Shown here: positions 8,851 through 16,773 of the stretch, piece after piece
Position numbering within the stretch: the stretch's first letter is position 1
Layout: each line of letters starts with the position of its first letter
Notes under the pieces: model-generated
Told to the model about the DNA's origin: nothing
The model's database searches: none
Seen by the model: only the letters and a program-made list of their open reading frames with translations
From: Pantoea sp. alder81
Lineage (GTDB): Bacteria > Pseudomonadota > Gammaproteobacteria > Enterobacterales > Enterobacteriaceae
Length of the DNA: 64,000 nucleotides
Direction: 5' to 3'
Assembly: GCF_020179835.1 (NCBI RefSeq)
Contig: NZ_JAIUDA010000004.1
Span: 372,001-436,000, forward strand
Made by a program: the position numbers and the translations under genes

Positions 8851-9839
8851 GTGACGTCATCTCACCGCAACGCAAGCTGGTGGCGAATCCGTCGCGTTCC
8901 TTAACTCGACGGGTTGCGGTCCGTCTTGCCGGCGCGCTATTTGTGCTGTGGGGCACCATTACCGTGACTTTTCTTGTGCTCTCGGTATTGCCCGGCGATC
9001 GCGCCACCATTCTGCTTAACATTACTTCCGGACAGGTGATTGAACGCACCTCTGAAGAACTTGCGCCAATCAATGCCCAATACGGTTTTGATAAACCGAT
9101 AGCGGAACAGTACCTCAATTACTTCTGGCAATTACTGCAGGGCAAGTTGGGTTATTCCTTTGAGTTGCAACGGCCCGTAACGCATATCATCGCTGAACAG
9201 CTGTTACCGACCTTTACCCTGGCAATTTCGGCGTTGTTACTGGCATGGGTGATAGCCATTCCCTGGACGTTGCTGACCGCAGGACGCAGCAAAAAGCTTG
9301 GTGCACTGGGTTCCGCTGTTGAAACCATTCTGGCGGGATTGCCCCAGTACTGGATTGGTATTCTGTTGCTTATCGTGTTCGCCATCGGCCTGCGCTGGTT
9401 CCCCGTTGTCGGGGGTGCAACGCTGTGGGGCACAGTCTTGCCTGCCATCACGTTAGCCATTCCACTGGCCGGTTTTATCGGTCATGCCATCCGCAGTGAA
9501 TTTGAACGCAGTATGCAGCAACCTTTTGTGTTATCCGCTCGTGCGCGTGGCATGAGTCTCTCTGGCGTGCGCCTGCGCCATGTGCTGCGTCATGCTCTGA
9601 TCCCTGCCATTACCTTAAGTGGATGGGCGATTGGCAATCTGTTGTCAGGAGCGGTGCTGGTCGAAGCAGTCTTTGCCCGGCCGGGTCTGGGCAATGTGCT
9701 GGTTAACGCCGTAAGCAACAAGGACTTTGCCCTGGTTTCCGGCATTGTCATCTTGATTAGCTCCCTGTACATCTTCATCAATCTGGTGGTCGATCTGATT
9801 TACCTGATCGTCGATCCACGTCTGCGAGGTCAAGCATGA
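8847..9839 (+). CDS. ABC transporter permease, DppB type
   Basis: 330 aa inner-membrane protein with about six hydrophobic segments and the conserved EAA-type loop (SARARGMSLSGVRLRHVLRHAL) near residue 235. The N-terminal LSVLPGDRA element and long first periplasmic loop are typical of DppB/OppB. It overlaps both neighbours by 4 nt (ATGA), so the importer genes are coupled. Confidence 0.88.
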   Translation: MSDVISPQRKLVANPSRSLTRRVAVRLAGALFVLWGTITVTFLVLSVLPGDRATILLNITSGQVIERTSEELAPINAQYGFDKPIAEQYLNYFWQLLQGKLGYSFELQRPVTHIIAEQLLPTFTLAISALLLAWVIAIPWTLLTAGRSKKLGALGSAVETILAGLPQYWIGILLLIVFAIGLRWFPVVGGATLWGTVLPAITLAIPLAGFIGHAIRSEFERSMQQPFVLSARARGMSLSGVRLRHVLRHALIPAITLSGWAIGNLLSGAVLVEAVFARPGLGNVLVNAVSNKDFALVSGIVILISSLYIFINLVVDLIYLIVDPRLRGQA

Positions 9840-10720
9840 CGACTCATCTTGCCGATTATGCTGGGGTGAAGGGCCGGCGTTCAGTCTGGCGCCACCTGAG
9901 AGGTTTATCTGACGTATTGCCATGGTCTGTTGTGCTGGCCGCTCTTATTGCTGTTTTCTTTGTTACCGCCGCCATTGCGCCCGCATTGCTGGCAACCCAT
10001 GACCCTTACACGACCGATTTGATACGTGCGCTGCAGGCTCCCTCGCTGACAAACTGGCTCGGCACCGATGATATTGGCCGCGATTTGTACAGCCGAATTA
10101 TCTGGGGTACGCGGCAATCCCTGCTAATTGGTGTTGGCGCTATGGCTATCGCCCTTTTTGGTGCCGTGGTGTTTGGCTTCAGTGCCGCCCTGGGCCCACG
10201 CTGGCTGGCAGAACCGATCAATCGTCTGCTGGAAATTTTGCTGGCATTCCCCACTTTGCTACTGGCATTGCTGTTCGTGGCGCTGTTAGGCCCTTCAGCC
10301 AGTAGCCTGCTGATCTCGGTGGGCGTCGGCACCGCACCCGGCTATGCGCGCCTGGTGCGTGCGCAAGCGATGCAGGTACAACAGTCAGGTTATGTTGAAG
10401 CTGCCCGTGCGCTGGGGCACCCCTGGCATCGATTATTCCTGCAACACATCGTACCAAACGTGTTTCGTCCATTGGTTTCCCTGGTTGCACTTGGGATTGG
10501 TCAGTCTGTGGTTTGGGCCTCGGGCCTGTCTTTTCTGGGTTTAGGGGTAGTGCCACCCTCACCGGAATGGGGTGCATTACTCGAAGCTGGAAAAATCAAT
10601 GTCACGGTGGCCTGGTGGCTCGAAGTCTTACCGGGTATCGCGATTGTGCTGGTTGCACTCGCTTTCACACAGCTAGGGCGTTACATCCAGCAGCGAGCAG
10701 AAGGGGAACATCGCGCATGA
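9836..10720 (+). CDS. ABC transporter permease, DppC type
   Basis: 294 aa. It shows the DppC signature LGTDDIGRDLYSRIIWGTRQSL (about residues 77-98) and the EAA loop (ARALGHPWHRLFLQHIVPN). Ends with SFLGLGVVPPSPEWG, a near-universal motif of this permease family. It overlaps the ATPase gene by 4 nt and pairs with the DppB-type permease. Confidence 0.88.
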   Translation: MTTHLADYAGVKGRRSVWRHLRGLSDVLPWSVVLAALIAVFFVTAAIAPALLATHDPYTTDLIRALQAPSLTNWLGTDDIGRDLYSRIIWGTRQSLLIGVGAMAIALFGAVVFGFSAALGPRWLAEPINRLLEILLAFPTLLLALLFVALLGPSASSLLISVGVGTAPGYARLVRAQAMQVQQSGYVEAARALGHPWHRLFLQHIVPNVFRPLVSLVALGIGQSVVWASGLSFLGLGVVPPSPEWGALLEAGKINVTVAWWLEVLPGIAIVLVALAFTQLGRYIQQRAEGEHRA

Positions 10721-12348
10721 GTCACGACGTAATTGACGTGCAAGGGCTGAATGTCTGGGTCAACAGTGAAAGAACTGCACCCAAGCATATTGTGAAGAAT
10801 GTGAACTTTAGCCTGAAAAGAGGGCAGTGCCTTGCTCTGGTTGGCGAATCCGGCTCGGGTAAGAGTGTCACCGCACGAGCACTGGTTGGCTTAGCCGGTG
10901 ATCGACTTGCGGTGCAAGCCGAGAGATTGACATTGCAGGGTGAATCGTTGTTAGGGCGCAGCGACGCATGGTGGCAACAGGTGCGCGGCACTAAGGTCGG
11001 CTTCATTCTGCAAGACGCGCTGGTGTCGCTCGATCCGCTTCGCCCGGTAGGCAAAGAGATCGCTGAAGCACTGGCATTGCATGGTTGGGGCACGGCATCC
11101 AGCCGACAGCAGAAAGTACATGCTCTTTTGGAAGAGGTGGGCGTCCCACAGGCAGAGCTTCGCGCTTCTCAGCGGCCAGGTGAACTTTCTGGCGGTTTGC
11201 GTCAGCGAACGTTAATCGCATCGGCCATTGCGTTGCATCCGGAGGTGCTCATCGCGGATGAACCGACGACGGCGCTGGATGTCACGGTTCAGGCGCAGGT
11301 GTTGGATGTGCTGCGTCAGATGCTGGATCGCGGGACGAGTGTGATCCTCATCAGCCATGATCTCGCAGTCGTGGCAAAAATTGCCGATCACATATTGGTG
11401 ATGCAGGGTGGCAGCATTGTAGAGTCAGGTTCTGCACAACAAGTATTGCAGCATCCTCAGCACGCCTATACCCAGGGACTGATTAAAGCGATCCCCAGTG
11501 ATCACACCAAAGGGCATCGTTTATCCGGTGTCGCGGCGGTAGAGATTCCATCGACTCTCGCAGCCAGAAAATTTGCAGATGAAGTGCTGTTGGAAGCACG
11601 GCATATCATCAAGCATTTTCGCGGTCACTCAGCGGTGGCCGATGTGTCATTTCAGCTAAAACGCGGTGAAACACTCGGTATTGTTGGTGAATCGGGTTCG
11701 GGTAAAACCACACTCTCGCGAATTGCTCTGGCGCTAGAATCACCTGATAGCGGAGAGGTGCTGTATGGCGGTAAACCCTGGAGCCACGCCACCGCCTCGC
11801 AACAGCGGGCGATTCGACGCCAAATCGCGGTGGTTTATCAGGATCCCCTATCCTCATTTGACCCACGCTGGCGCGTTTCCGACATCTTACTGGATGCCAT
11901 CGCGCTGGATCCGTATCCCGCCAGGCAAACACCGCGAGAACGGGCCATCAGTCTGCTGCAATCCGTCGGGCTCACCGCAGATCATTTGCATCAATGGCCT
12001 GCGCGCATGTCGGGTGGACAGCGTCAGCGCGTGGCGATTGCCCGTGCCATTGCTACGCATCCTCAGGTGATTGTTCTCGATGAAGCCGTCTCTGCCCTGG
12101 ATGTCACTATTCAGGCCCAGATCCTCGATCTGCTAAGCGATTTACAAACGCAGTTGGGGGTCAGTTACCTGTTTATCTCCCACGACCTGGGCGTCATCCA
12201 CCACATGAGCGATCGCGTTTTGGTGATGCAAAACGGCATCGCGGTGGAGCAGGGCAATGCAGATGATGTCTTCTATCGCCCGCGCCACCCCTATACCCAG
12301 AAATTACTTGCCTCGCTGCCCCGTCTGGGTGCGGCTGAATTAGCCTGA
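10717..12348 (+). CDS. ABC transporter fused double ATPase (DppD-DppF type)
   Basis: 543 aa from ATG 10717, which overlaps the permease stop; the longer open frame upstream lies inside the permease gene. Two nucleotide-binding domains are fused. The first has Walker A GESGSGKS at 43-50, signature LSGGLRQRT and Walker B LIADEPTTALD. The second has GESGSGKTTL, MSGGQRQRVAIARA and VLDEAVSALD. Such fusions occur in GsiA-like and organosulfur importers. It supplies energy to the preceding importer. Confidence 0.88.
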   Translation: MSHDVIDVQGLNVWVNSERTAPKHIVKNVNFSLKRGQCLALVGESGSGKSVTARALVGLAGDRLAVQAERLTLQGESLLGRSDAWWQQVRGTKVGFILQDALVSLDPLRPVGKEIAEALALHGWGTASSRQQKVHALLEEVGVPQAELRASQRPGELSGGLRQRTLIASAIALHPEVLIADEPTTALDVTVQAQVLDVLRQMLDRGTSVILISHDLAVVAKIADHILVMQGGSIVESGSAQQVLQHPQHAYTQGLIKAIPSDHTKGHRLSGVAAVEIPSTLAARKFADEVLLEARHIIKHFRGHSAVADVSFQLKRGETLGIVGESGSGKTTLSRIALALESPDSGEVLYGGKPWSHATASQQRAIRRQIAVVYQDPLSSFDPRWRVSDILLDAIALDPYPARQTPRERAISLLQSVGLTADHLHQWPARMSGGQRQRVAIARAIATHPQVIVLDEAVSALDVTIQAQILDLLSDLQTQLGVSYLFISHDLGVIHHMSDRVLVMQNGIAVEQGNADDVFYRPRHPYTQKLLASLPRLGAAELA

Positions 12349-12365
12349 TTGCCAACGGAGAGAAC

Positions 12366-13745
12366 ATGTCTCGTGAACTGATTTATAACGGCTTTTTACA
12401 TTTGACGCCTAACCACCACAGCCATGGCTACTGGCGTACTCCAGAAGGCCAGGTTCAGTACAAATACAACCAGCTTGATGCTTACGTCAATACAGTGAAA
12501 ACCCTTGAAAAGGGCTTGTTTGATACGTTGTTCATTGCCGATGTAGTGGGAGTGTATGACATTGAATATGGTGATGGTAAAACCACCATCCGCGCCGGGA
12601 CGCAATTTCCTGAGCCCGATCCTATTACCATCCTTTCAGCACTGGGTCTTGTGACAGAGCATCTGGGGCTGGTCGTCACCAGCAACGTGATTCAATCCCA
12701 CCCCTTCTCGTTTGCCCGTCAGATATCTTCGCTGGATGAATTTACGCGGGGTCGCATTGGATGGAACATCGTGACTTCATATCTCTCTAATGGCTTTCGT
12801 AATTATGGCTTTGATGAGATTGTGCCGCACGATGATCGTTACGAATGGGCACAGGAATATCTGGATGTCGCTTATAAATTGTGGGAACTATCCTGGGAAG
12901 AGGGCGCGGTTGTTCACGATCCCGCGACCAACCGCTTTTTCGATCCCGATAAGATCCATAAAATCAATCATGTCGGTAAGCGATATCGTGTAGAAGGCCC
13001 GCATATTGTGGAACCTTCACCACAGCGCAGCCCGGTATTTTTCCAGGCTGGCAATTCAGAAGCGGGCCGCCATTTCGCCGCCCGTAATGCCGAAGTGACC
13101 TTCCTGCCTTCACAAACGCCTGAAACTGCAAGCAAAGATATCGCTACTCTTAACCGGGATGTGGTGAATTATGGCCGCCAGCCTGAAGATCTCAAAAAGC
13201 TGGTAATGCTTTCAACAGTGATTGGTTCCACTGAAGAAGAGGCAAAACGTAAGCAGCAATATCTCTTCGACAATATTGATATCAATGCATTACAGGGGTT
13301 CTATAGCGGAGGTTCAGGTATTGACCTGGCCAATATCGATCCTGATACGCCACTAACGGAATTAAGTCGCCGCGAGGAGTTCAGCCAACATATGCGTTCT
13401 AAATTCCGTATCGCTGTCGATGCGGATTATGGCCAGGGACGTGGGCTGACCTGGCGCGAATACCTGATAAAACATGCTTTATTGCCCGGCCGTTTTGCCG
13501 GTACGCCGGAGCAGATCGCCGACAAAGTACAGCAGTTTGCTGATGCAGGCGTGGATGGCTTTAACGTGGTTCCGGTCACGACATTGGGCTGGTGGGAAGA
13601 GTGGGTTGAACATGTGGTGCCGGTATTACAGAAGCGTGGTCTTGCTCAAACGAACTATAAGCAGGGTACATTGCGTGAGAAAATTTTCGGTAAAGAGAGC
13701 CGGTTGCCAGACTCTCATCCGCAAAGGAAATTGCGCTTGAAATAA
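12366..13745 (+). CDS. LLM-class flavin-dependent monooxygenase, NtaA/DszA/SnaA family
   Basis: 459 aa, the usual family length. Recognisable parts are HSHGYWRTPE near the N-terminus, FIADVVGVYD, the QISSLDEFTRGRIGWNIVTS core and QAGNSEAGRHFAARNAEVTF, where FMN is bound in this family. The C-terminal GTPEQIADKVQQFADAGVDGFNV is also characteristic. It uses reduced FMN from a partner reductase, which is not in the window. It is the last gene of the importer operon, with its start 17 nt after the ATPase stop. Likely role: oxidative cleavage of an imported organosulfur or chelate-type compound. Confidence 0.85.
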   Translation: MSRELIYNGFLHLTPNHHSHGYWRTPEGQVQYKYNQLDAYVNTVKTLEKGLFDTLFIADVVGVYDIEYGDGKTTIRAGTQFPEPDPITILSALGLVTEHLGLVVTSNVIQSHPFSFARQISSLDEFTRGRIGWNIVTSYLSNGFRNYGFDEIVPHDDRYEWAQEYLDVAYKLWELSWEEGAVVHDPATNRFFDPDKIHKINHVGKRYRVEGPHIVEPSPQRSPVFFQAGNSEAGRHFAARNAEVTFLPSQTPETASKDIATLNRDVVNYGRQPEDLKKLVMLSTVIGSTEEEAKRKQQYLFDNIDINALQGFYSGGSGIDLANIDPDTPLTELSRREEFSQHMRSKFRIAVDADYGQGRGLTWREYLIKHALLPGRFAGTPEQIADKVQQFADAGVDGFNVVPVTTLGWWEEWVEHVVPVLQKRGLAQTNYKQGTLREKIFGKESRLPDSHPQRKLRLK

Positions 13746-13756
13746 AGATGATCTCA

Positions 13757-13780
13757 AACCCACGTTCTGCAAGGTGGGTT
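13757..13780 (+). terminator. Hairpin after the monooxygenase operon
   Basis: A perfect 7-bp stem (AACCCAC / GTGGGTT) lies 12 nt after the stop and is followed by ACTTTC. The T-run is weak. Confidence 0.5.
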
Positions 13781-14001
13781 ACTTTCATGTACCGAAAATG
13801 AATGTTTCAGACGATTTCGATTCGGGGGGTTAATTATCACTGATGCCTATGCAGAGTGGCCAGGGTTTCGATTTCGGGTCTGATTAAAGTAGTGAGTTCA
13901 ACGAATGGATGGTGCATCAGTTATAATGCATCGGGATCCTATTATGGACGAAAATCATTTATAGCTTTGCTAACATTGCTCAGCTTAAACAGGGAGGTTT
14001 A

Positions 14002-14940
14002 ATGAATACCGCAACTATCCGCGCCGTCATCGGTGGAACGCTTTTAATGGCATCGTGCTTATCGGCGTCTGCCGCACAGCCTTTGCCTATATCTCCAGAA
14101 CATCCTAACTCACAGCGAATCTCCGTGGAGATGCAAGGGGCGGGAACGGATATCATATTGATTCCGGGGCTGGCGTCTTCACGCGACGTTTGGGCTGATT
14201 TATCTGCAAAATTACGCAAGAGCCATCGCATTCATCTTGTAGAGCTGGCGGGATTTGCGAGTACGCCTGCCATTGCCAACCCGGACGGGAAAATCATGGC
14301 TCCGGCAGTTGACGCCATTGCTGCATATATTCACGCCCAGCACATCAAAGCCCCGACGATCATTGGCCATTCTCTTGGGGGAGAAATGGCATTGATGCTG
14401 GCTGCCCGTCATCCTGATCTGGTGGGTCGCGTGATGGTCGTTGATGCATTGCCCTTCTATTCGTTATTGTTCAATCCAGCGGCGACCAGCGAAACTGTCG
14501 CCCCGCAGGCCACTGCCACGCGAAATTTAATTTTGGGACAGTCGCCGGAGCAATTCGCCGAGTTTCAGAAAGCATCCCTAGCTCGCTTAGCCAGGACCGA
14601 AGCGGTAAGGCCAGCACTGGTGGCGGCAGGAATCCATTCCGATCGTAAGACCATTGCCGATGCAGTGTATGAAGTGATGATTACCGATTTGCGTCCCGAA
14701 CTGGGCAGCATTAAAGCGCCGATTGAGGTCGTATACGCGTACGACACGTTATTTGGAATACCTGCAGACAGCGTGGATGCGATGTATAGTCAAGCCTATG
14801 CTGCAGCACCCGATATCCACTTCACACGGATCGATGACAGTTTTCACTTTATTATGCTTGATCAGCCAGAACGGTTTTCCGACGCGGTTGAGTCGTTTTT
14901 GAATGGCGATGCAAGCGAAATGCAGTCGCAAACTGATTGA
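14002..14940 (+). CDS. Exported alpha/beta hydrolase
   Basis: 312 aa with a signal peptide (about residues 1-24, ending SASAA), so it is probably periplasmic. The alpha/beta-hydrolase features are an oxyanion segment LIPGLASSRDVW near residue 55, nucleophile elbow GHSLGGE near residue 115, and a late histidine in DDSFHFIMLDQPERF. AGGGAGG precedes the start. The substrate is unknown. It stands alone between the organosulfur operon and the Bor-like gene. Confidence 0.8.
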   Translation: MNTATIRAVIGGTLLMASCLSASAAQPLPISPEHPNSQRISVEMQGAGTDIILIPGLASSRDVWADLSAKLRKSHRIHLVELAGFASTPAIANPDGKIMAPAVDAIAAYIHAQHIKAPTIIGHSLGGEMALMLAARHPDLVGRVMVVDALPFYSLLFNPAATSETVAPQATATRNLILGQSPEQFAEFQKASLARLARTEAVRPALVAAGIHSDRKTIADAVYEVMITDLRPELGSIKAPIEVVYAYDTLFGIPADSVDAMYSQAYAAAPDIHFTRIDDSFHFIMLDQPERFSDAVESFLNGDASEMQSQTD

Positions 14941-15193
14941 AATTTGGGAGGGATGGTCGGAATAGACCGTGGCCTCGGTTCAACAGAGTGTATGGCGCAG
15001 ATATTGCGCAGGATGCATGTCTGACATGAAAGAGATGTGGGGACGAGACGGCAAGGGCCGCTGTGAGCGAGCAGCATAAGTCGCTGCTTCGTGATCTGGA
15101 ATAGAGCTTTATTGGTGCGACGGGTGAGAAGAACAGTCCTCATTCAAAAGCTTTCTCATGTTTCTGCTTTCGTTGTCGATAACCTGATTGCTG

Positions 15194-15226
15194 GCTGAGT
15201 GATGGTTTCACTCAGCATTTATTTTC
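15194..15226 (+). terminator. Terminator upstream of the Bor-like lipoprotein gene
   Basis: GCTGAGTG / CACTCAGC stem (8 bp, 7-nt loop) followed by ATTTATTTTC. It probably ends transcription from the upstream hydrolase gene. The 250 bases before it hold nothing recognisable. Confidence 0.55.
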
Positions 15227-15248
15227 ATTTCAAGCGATAAGGATATTT

Positions 15249-15539
15249 ATGAACAAGCTTTGTGTTGCGGCGTTGTTGGCTCTGAGTTTAACCGGCTGTG
15301 CTCAGCAAACTTTCGTAATGAAACAGAATCAAGTTGGCGCGGCGACGAAAACCACCAGCCAGCCGTTCTTTGTTTCAGGTATCGGTCAGCGTAAGAGCAT
15401 TGATGCGGCGCAGGTGTGCGGCGGCCAGGAAAAAGTGAGTCGGGTTGAAGTTCAGCAGACGTTTGTTAATGGCTTACTGAGCGTGGTGACGTTTGGTATC
15501 TACACGCCACGAGAAGCGCGCGTTTATTGCGCCATCTGA
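15249..15539 (+). CDS. Bor/Iss-family lipoprotein
   Basis: 96 aa. A short lipoprotein signal ends in LTGC, so Cys17 is the predicted lipidated residue. The rest fits the Bor family of phage lambda (Iss in pathogenic E. coli): a GIGQRKSIDAAQVCGG segment, then VQQTFVNGLLSVVTFGIYTPREARVYC. In lambda lysogens Bor is an outer-membrane lipoprotein linked to serum survival. Here it stands alone without phage genes next to it, although an IS30 remnant follows. AAGGA lies before the start. Confidence 0.82.
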   Translation: MNKLCVAALLALSLTGCAQQTFVMKQNQVGAATKTTSQPFFVSGIGQRKSIDAAQVCGGQEKVSRVEVQQTFVNGLLSVVTFGIYTPREARVYCAI

Positions 15540-15548
15540 TAATGCGTC

Positions 15549-15566
15549 AGGCCGGTTCACCGGCCT
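15549..15566 (+). terminator. Hairpin after the Bor-like gene
   Basis: AGGCCGG-ttca-CCGGCCT, a perfect 7-bp stem 9 nt after the stop. No strong T-run. Confidence 0.55.
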
Positions 15567-15689
15567 AATCCTGCGCCTGTTGTTAAATCGCATTAGTATA
15601 TTGTAACTATTAAATTCTGCTGTCGTACCGCTGCGCGGCTTGCCTGCTGACGACGTTACTCGAAACGAGTTAAGGCAACGTCCCCCCCT

Positions 15690-16090
15690 TGATTAAGGAT
15701 AGCGTTGCATCGAGCTATTCAACTCACAGGGACAACAAGACCATAACGGTTATATCTGCACTCATCAGACAAGCCCAGGAATTACCTGTTGAGCTATATA
15801 AAACATTAACCTGGGATCGGGGAGCTGAAATGACCAGCCACACCCGGTTTACTGTAGCAACAGACATCCAGATTTACTTCGGTGATCCTCAATCTCCCTG
15901 GTAACGTGGCTCAAATGGAAATACGAACAGGTTGCTAAGACAATATTTTCCAAAGGGAACTGACTTATCAGTTCTCAGTCAGCGGAGACTAAACAGCGTT
16001 GCCAGACAGCTCAACGAAAGACTGAGAAAAACGCCAGAATATGAATCACCCGCAGAACGGTTCAATAAGTGTGTTGCGTCCATCAGTTGA
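15690..16090 (+). pseudogene. IS30-family transposase, C-terminal remnant
   Basis: The reading frame gives KTLTWDRGAEMTSHTRFTVA and a YFGDPQSPW segment, diagnostic of the IS30 catalytic core. A stop interrupts it at 15902. The remaining family C-terminus continues in another frame: QYFPKGTDLS-like sequence, then VARQLNERLRKTPEYESPAE followed by RFNKCVASIS and a stop at 16088-16090. The N-terminal DNA-binding part and both inverted repeats are missing. It is dead, and marks past insertion next to the autotransporter gene. Confidence 0.85.
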
Positions 16091-16332
16091 GCTCATAGCA
16101 CACAGCTGCCATTAGTATCCTTCCTTCCGAAGCCCCTTTAAGCTCCAAGGTAGAGAGGTCGTCAGTCCGTTTACGTTAAGCCGCAAAGTGGTTGGCTTCG
16201 CCGAACCGTCATGTGCTTCGATTTGGGCCTGACTGCTTGAGCCTTATGGCAAACCAGAGACATGATCAGGCAGTTAAAACTGCACTATTCAATTTTTCTT
16301 AAAGCCTGATTCCAGGAATCAGAGCCTAATAT

Positions 16333-16364
16333 CACCGCACCGCACCGCACCGCACCGCACCGCA
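16333..16364. repeat. Pentanucleotide tandem repeat (CACCG, about six copies)
   Basis: CACCG is repeated without interruption for 32 bp, about 410 bp upstream of the autotransporter start. Tandem repeats near adhesin genes can alter expression by slippage; whether this one does is not shown by the sequence. Confidence 0.9.
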
Positions 16365-16423
16365 ATGAAGGTTGCTACATCTTATATGACAGGTTCTGAC
16401 TATTTGCTCTAAAGATCTTAAGG

Positions 16424-16511
16424 GGGGCTGCCGTCATCGCATTCCGAAATGGAGCAAGCGAAGCGCAAAAGCGCGGGTAACGTGGTTGCCTGAGACGTGT
16501 TACGCAGCCCC
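16424..16511 (+). other. Possible structured leader element upstream of the autotransporter
   Basis: Outer arms GGGGCTGC (16424-16431) and GCAGCCCC (16504-16511) are perfectly complementary over 8 bp. They enclose about 70 nt with further short complementary parts (GTAAC...GTTAC). This could be an RNA structure in the 5' leader or the trace of a mobile element. The rest of 16091-16773 holds no gene. Confidence 0.35.
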
Positions 16512-16773
16512 GAAAGATTGTGGATTCGGCGCTAATTTATATTTCTATAATCAGGTCCATTTATATTTTTAGTTTACCTGGCCAAATTCTTAAATCAGAT
16601 CTCCCGCCTCACAATTCCTTAACTCAAACCAGGCGTTTCCCGCGCAATACGTAGATACTCATTACACCAGATGCCAAACATTAAATTTCTGAAACAAATT
16701 ATATCAGCGACTTAACTTCCAGCGCAGCAGAACGTCGCTGTGCGCGTTGTCTTTCTCTGTTGAGGAATACGTT

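Noticed and set aside
15689..15904. 71-codon frame that looked like a small gene
   Set aside because: It is the surviving piece of an IS30 transposase core; recorded as a pseudogene.
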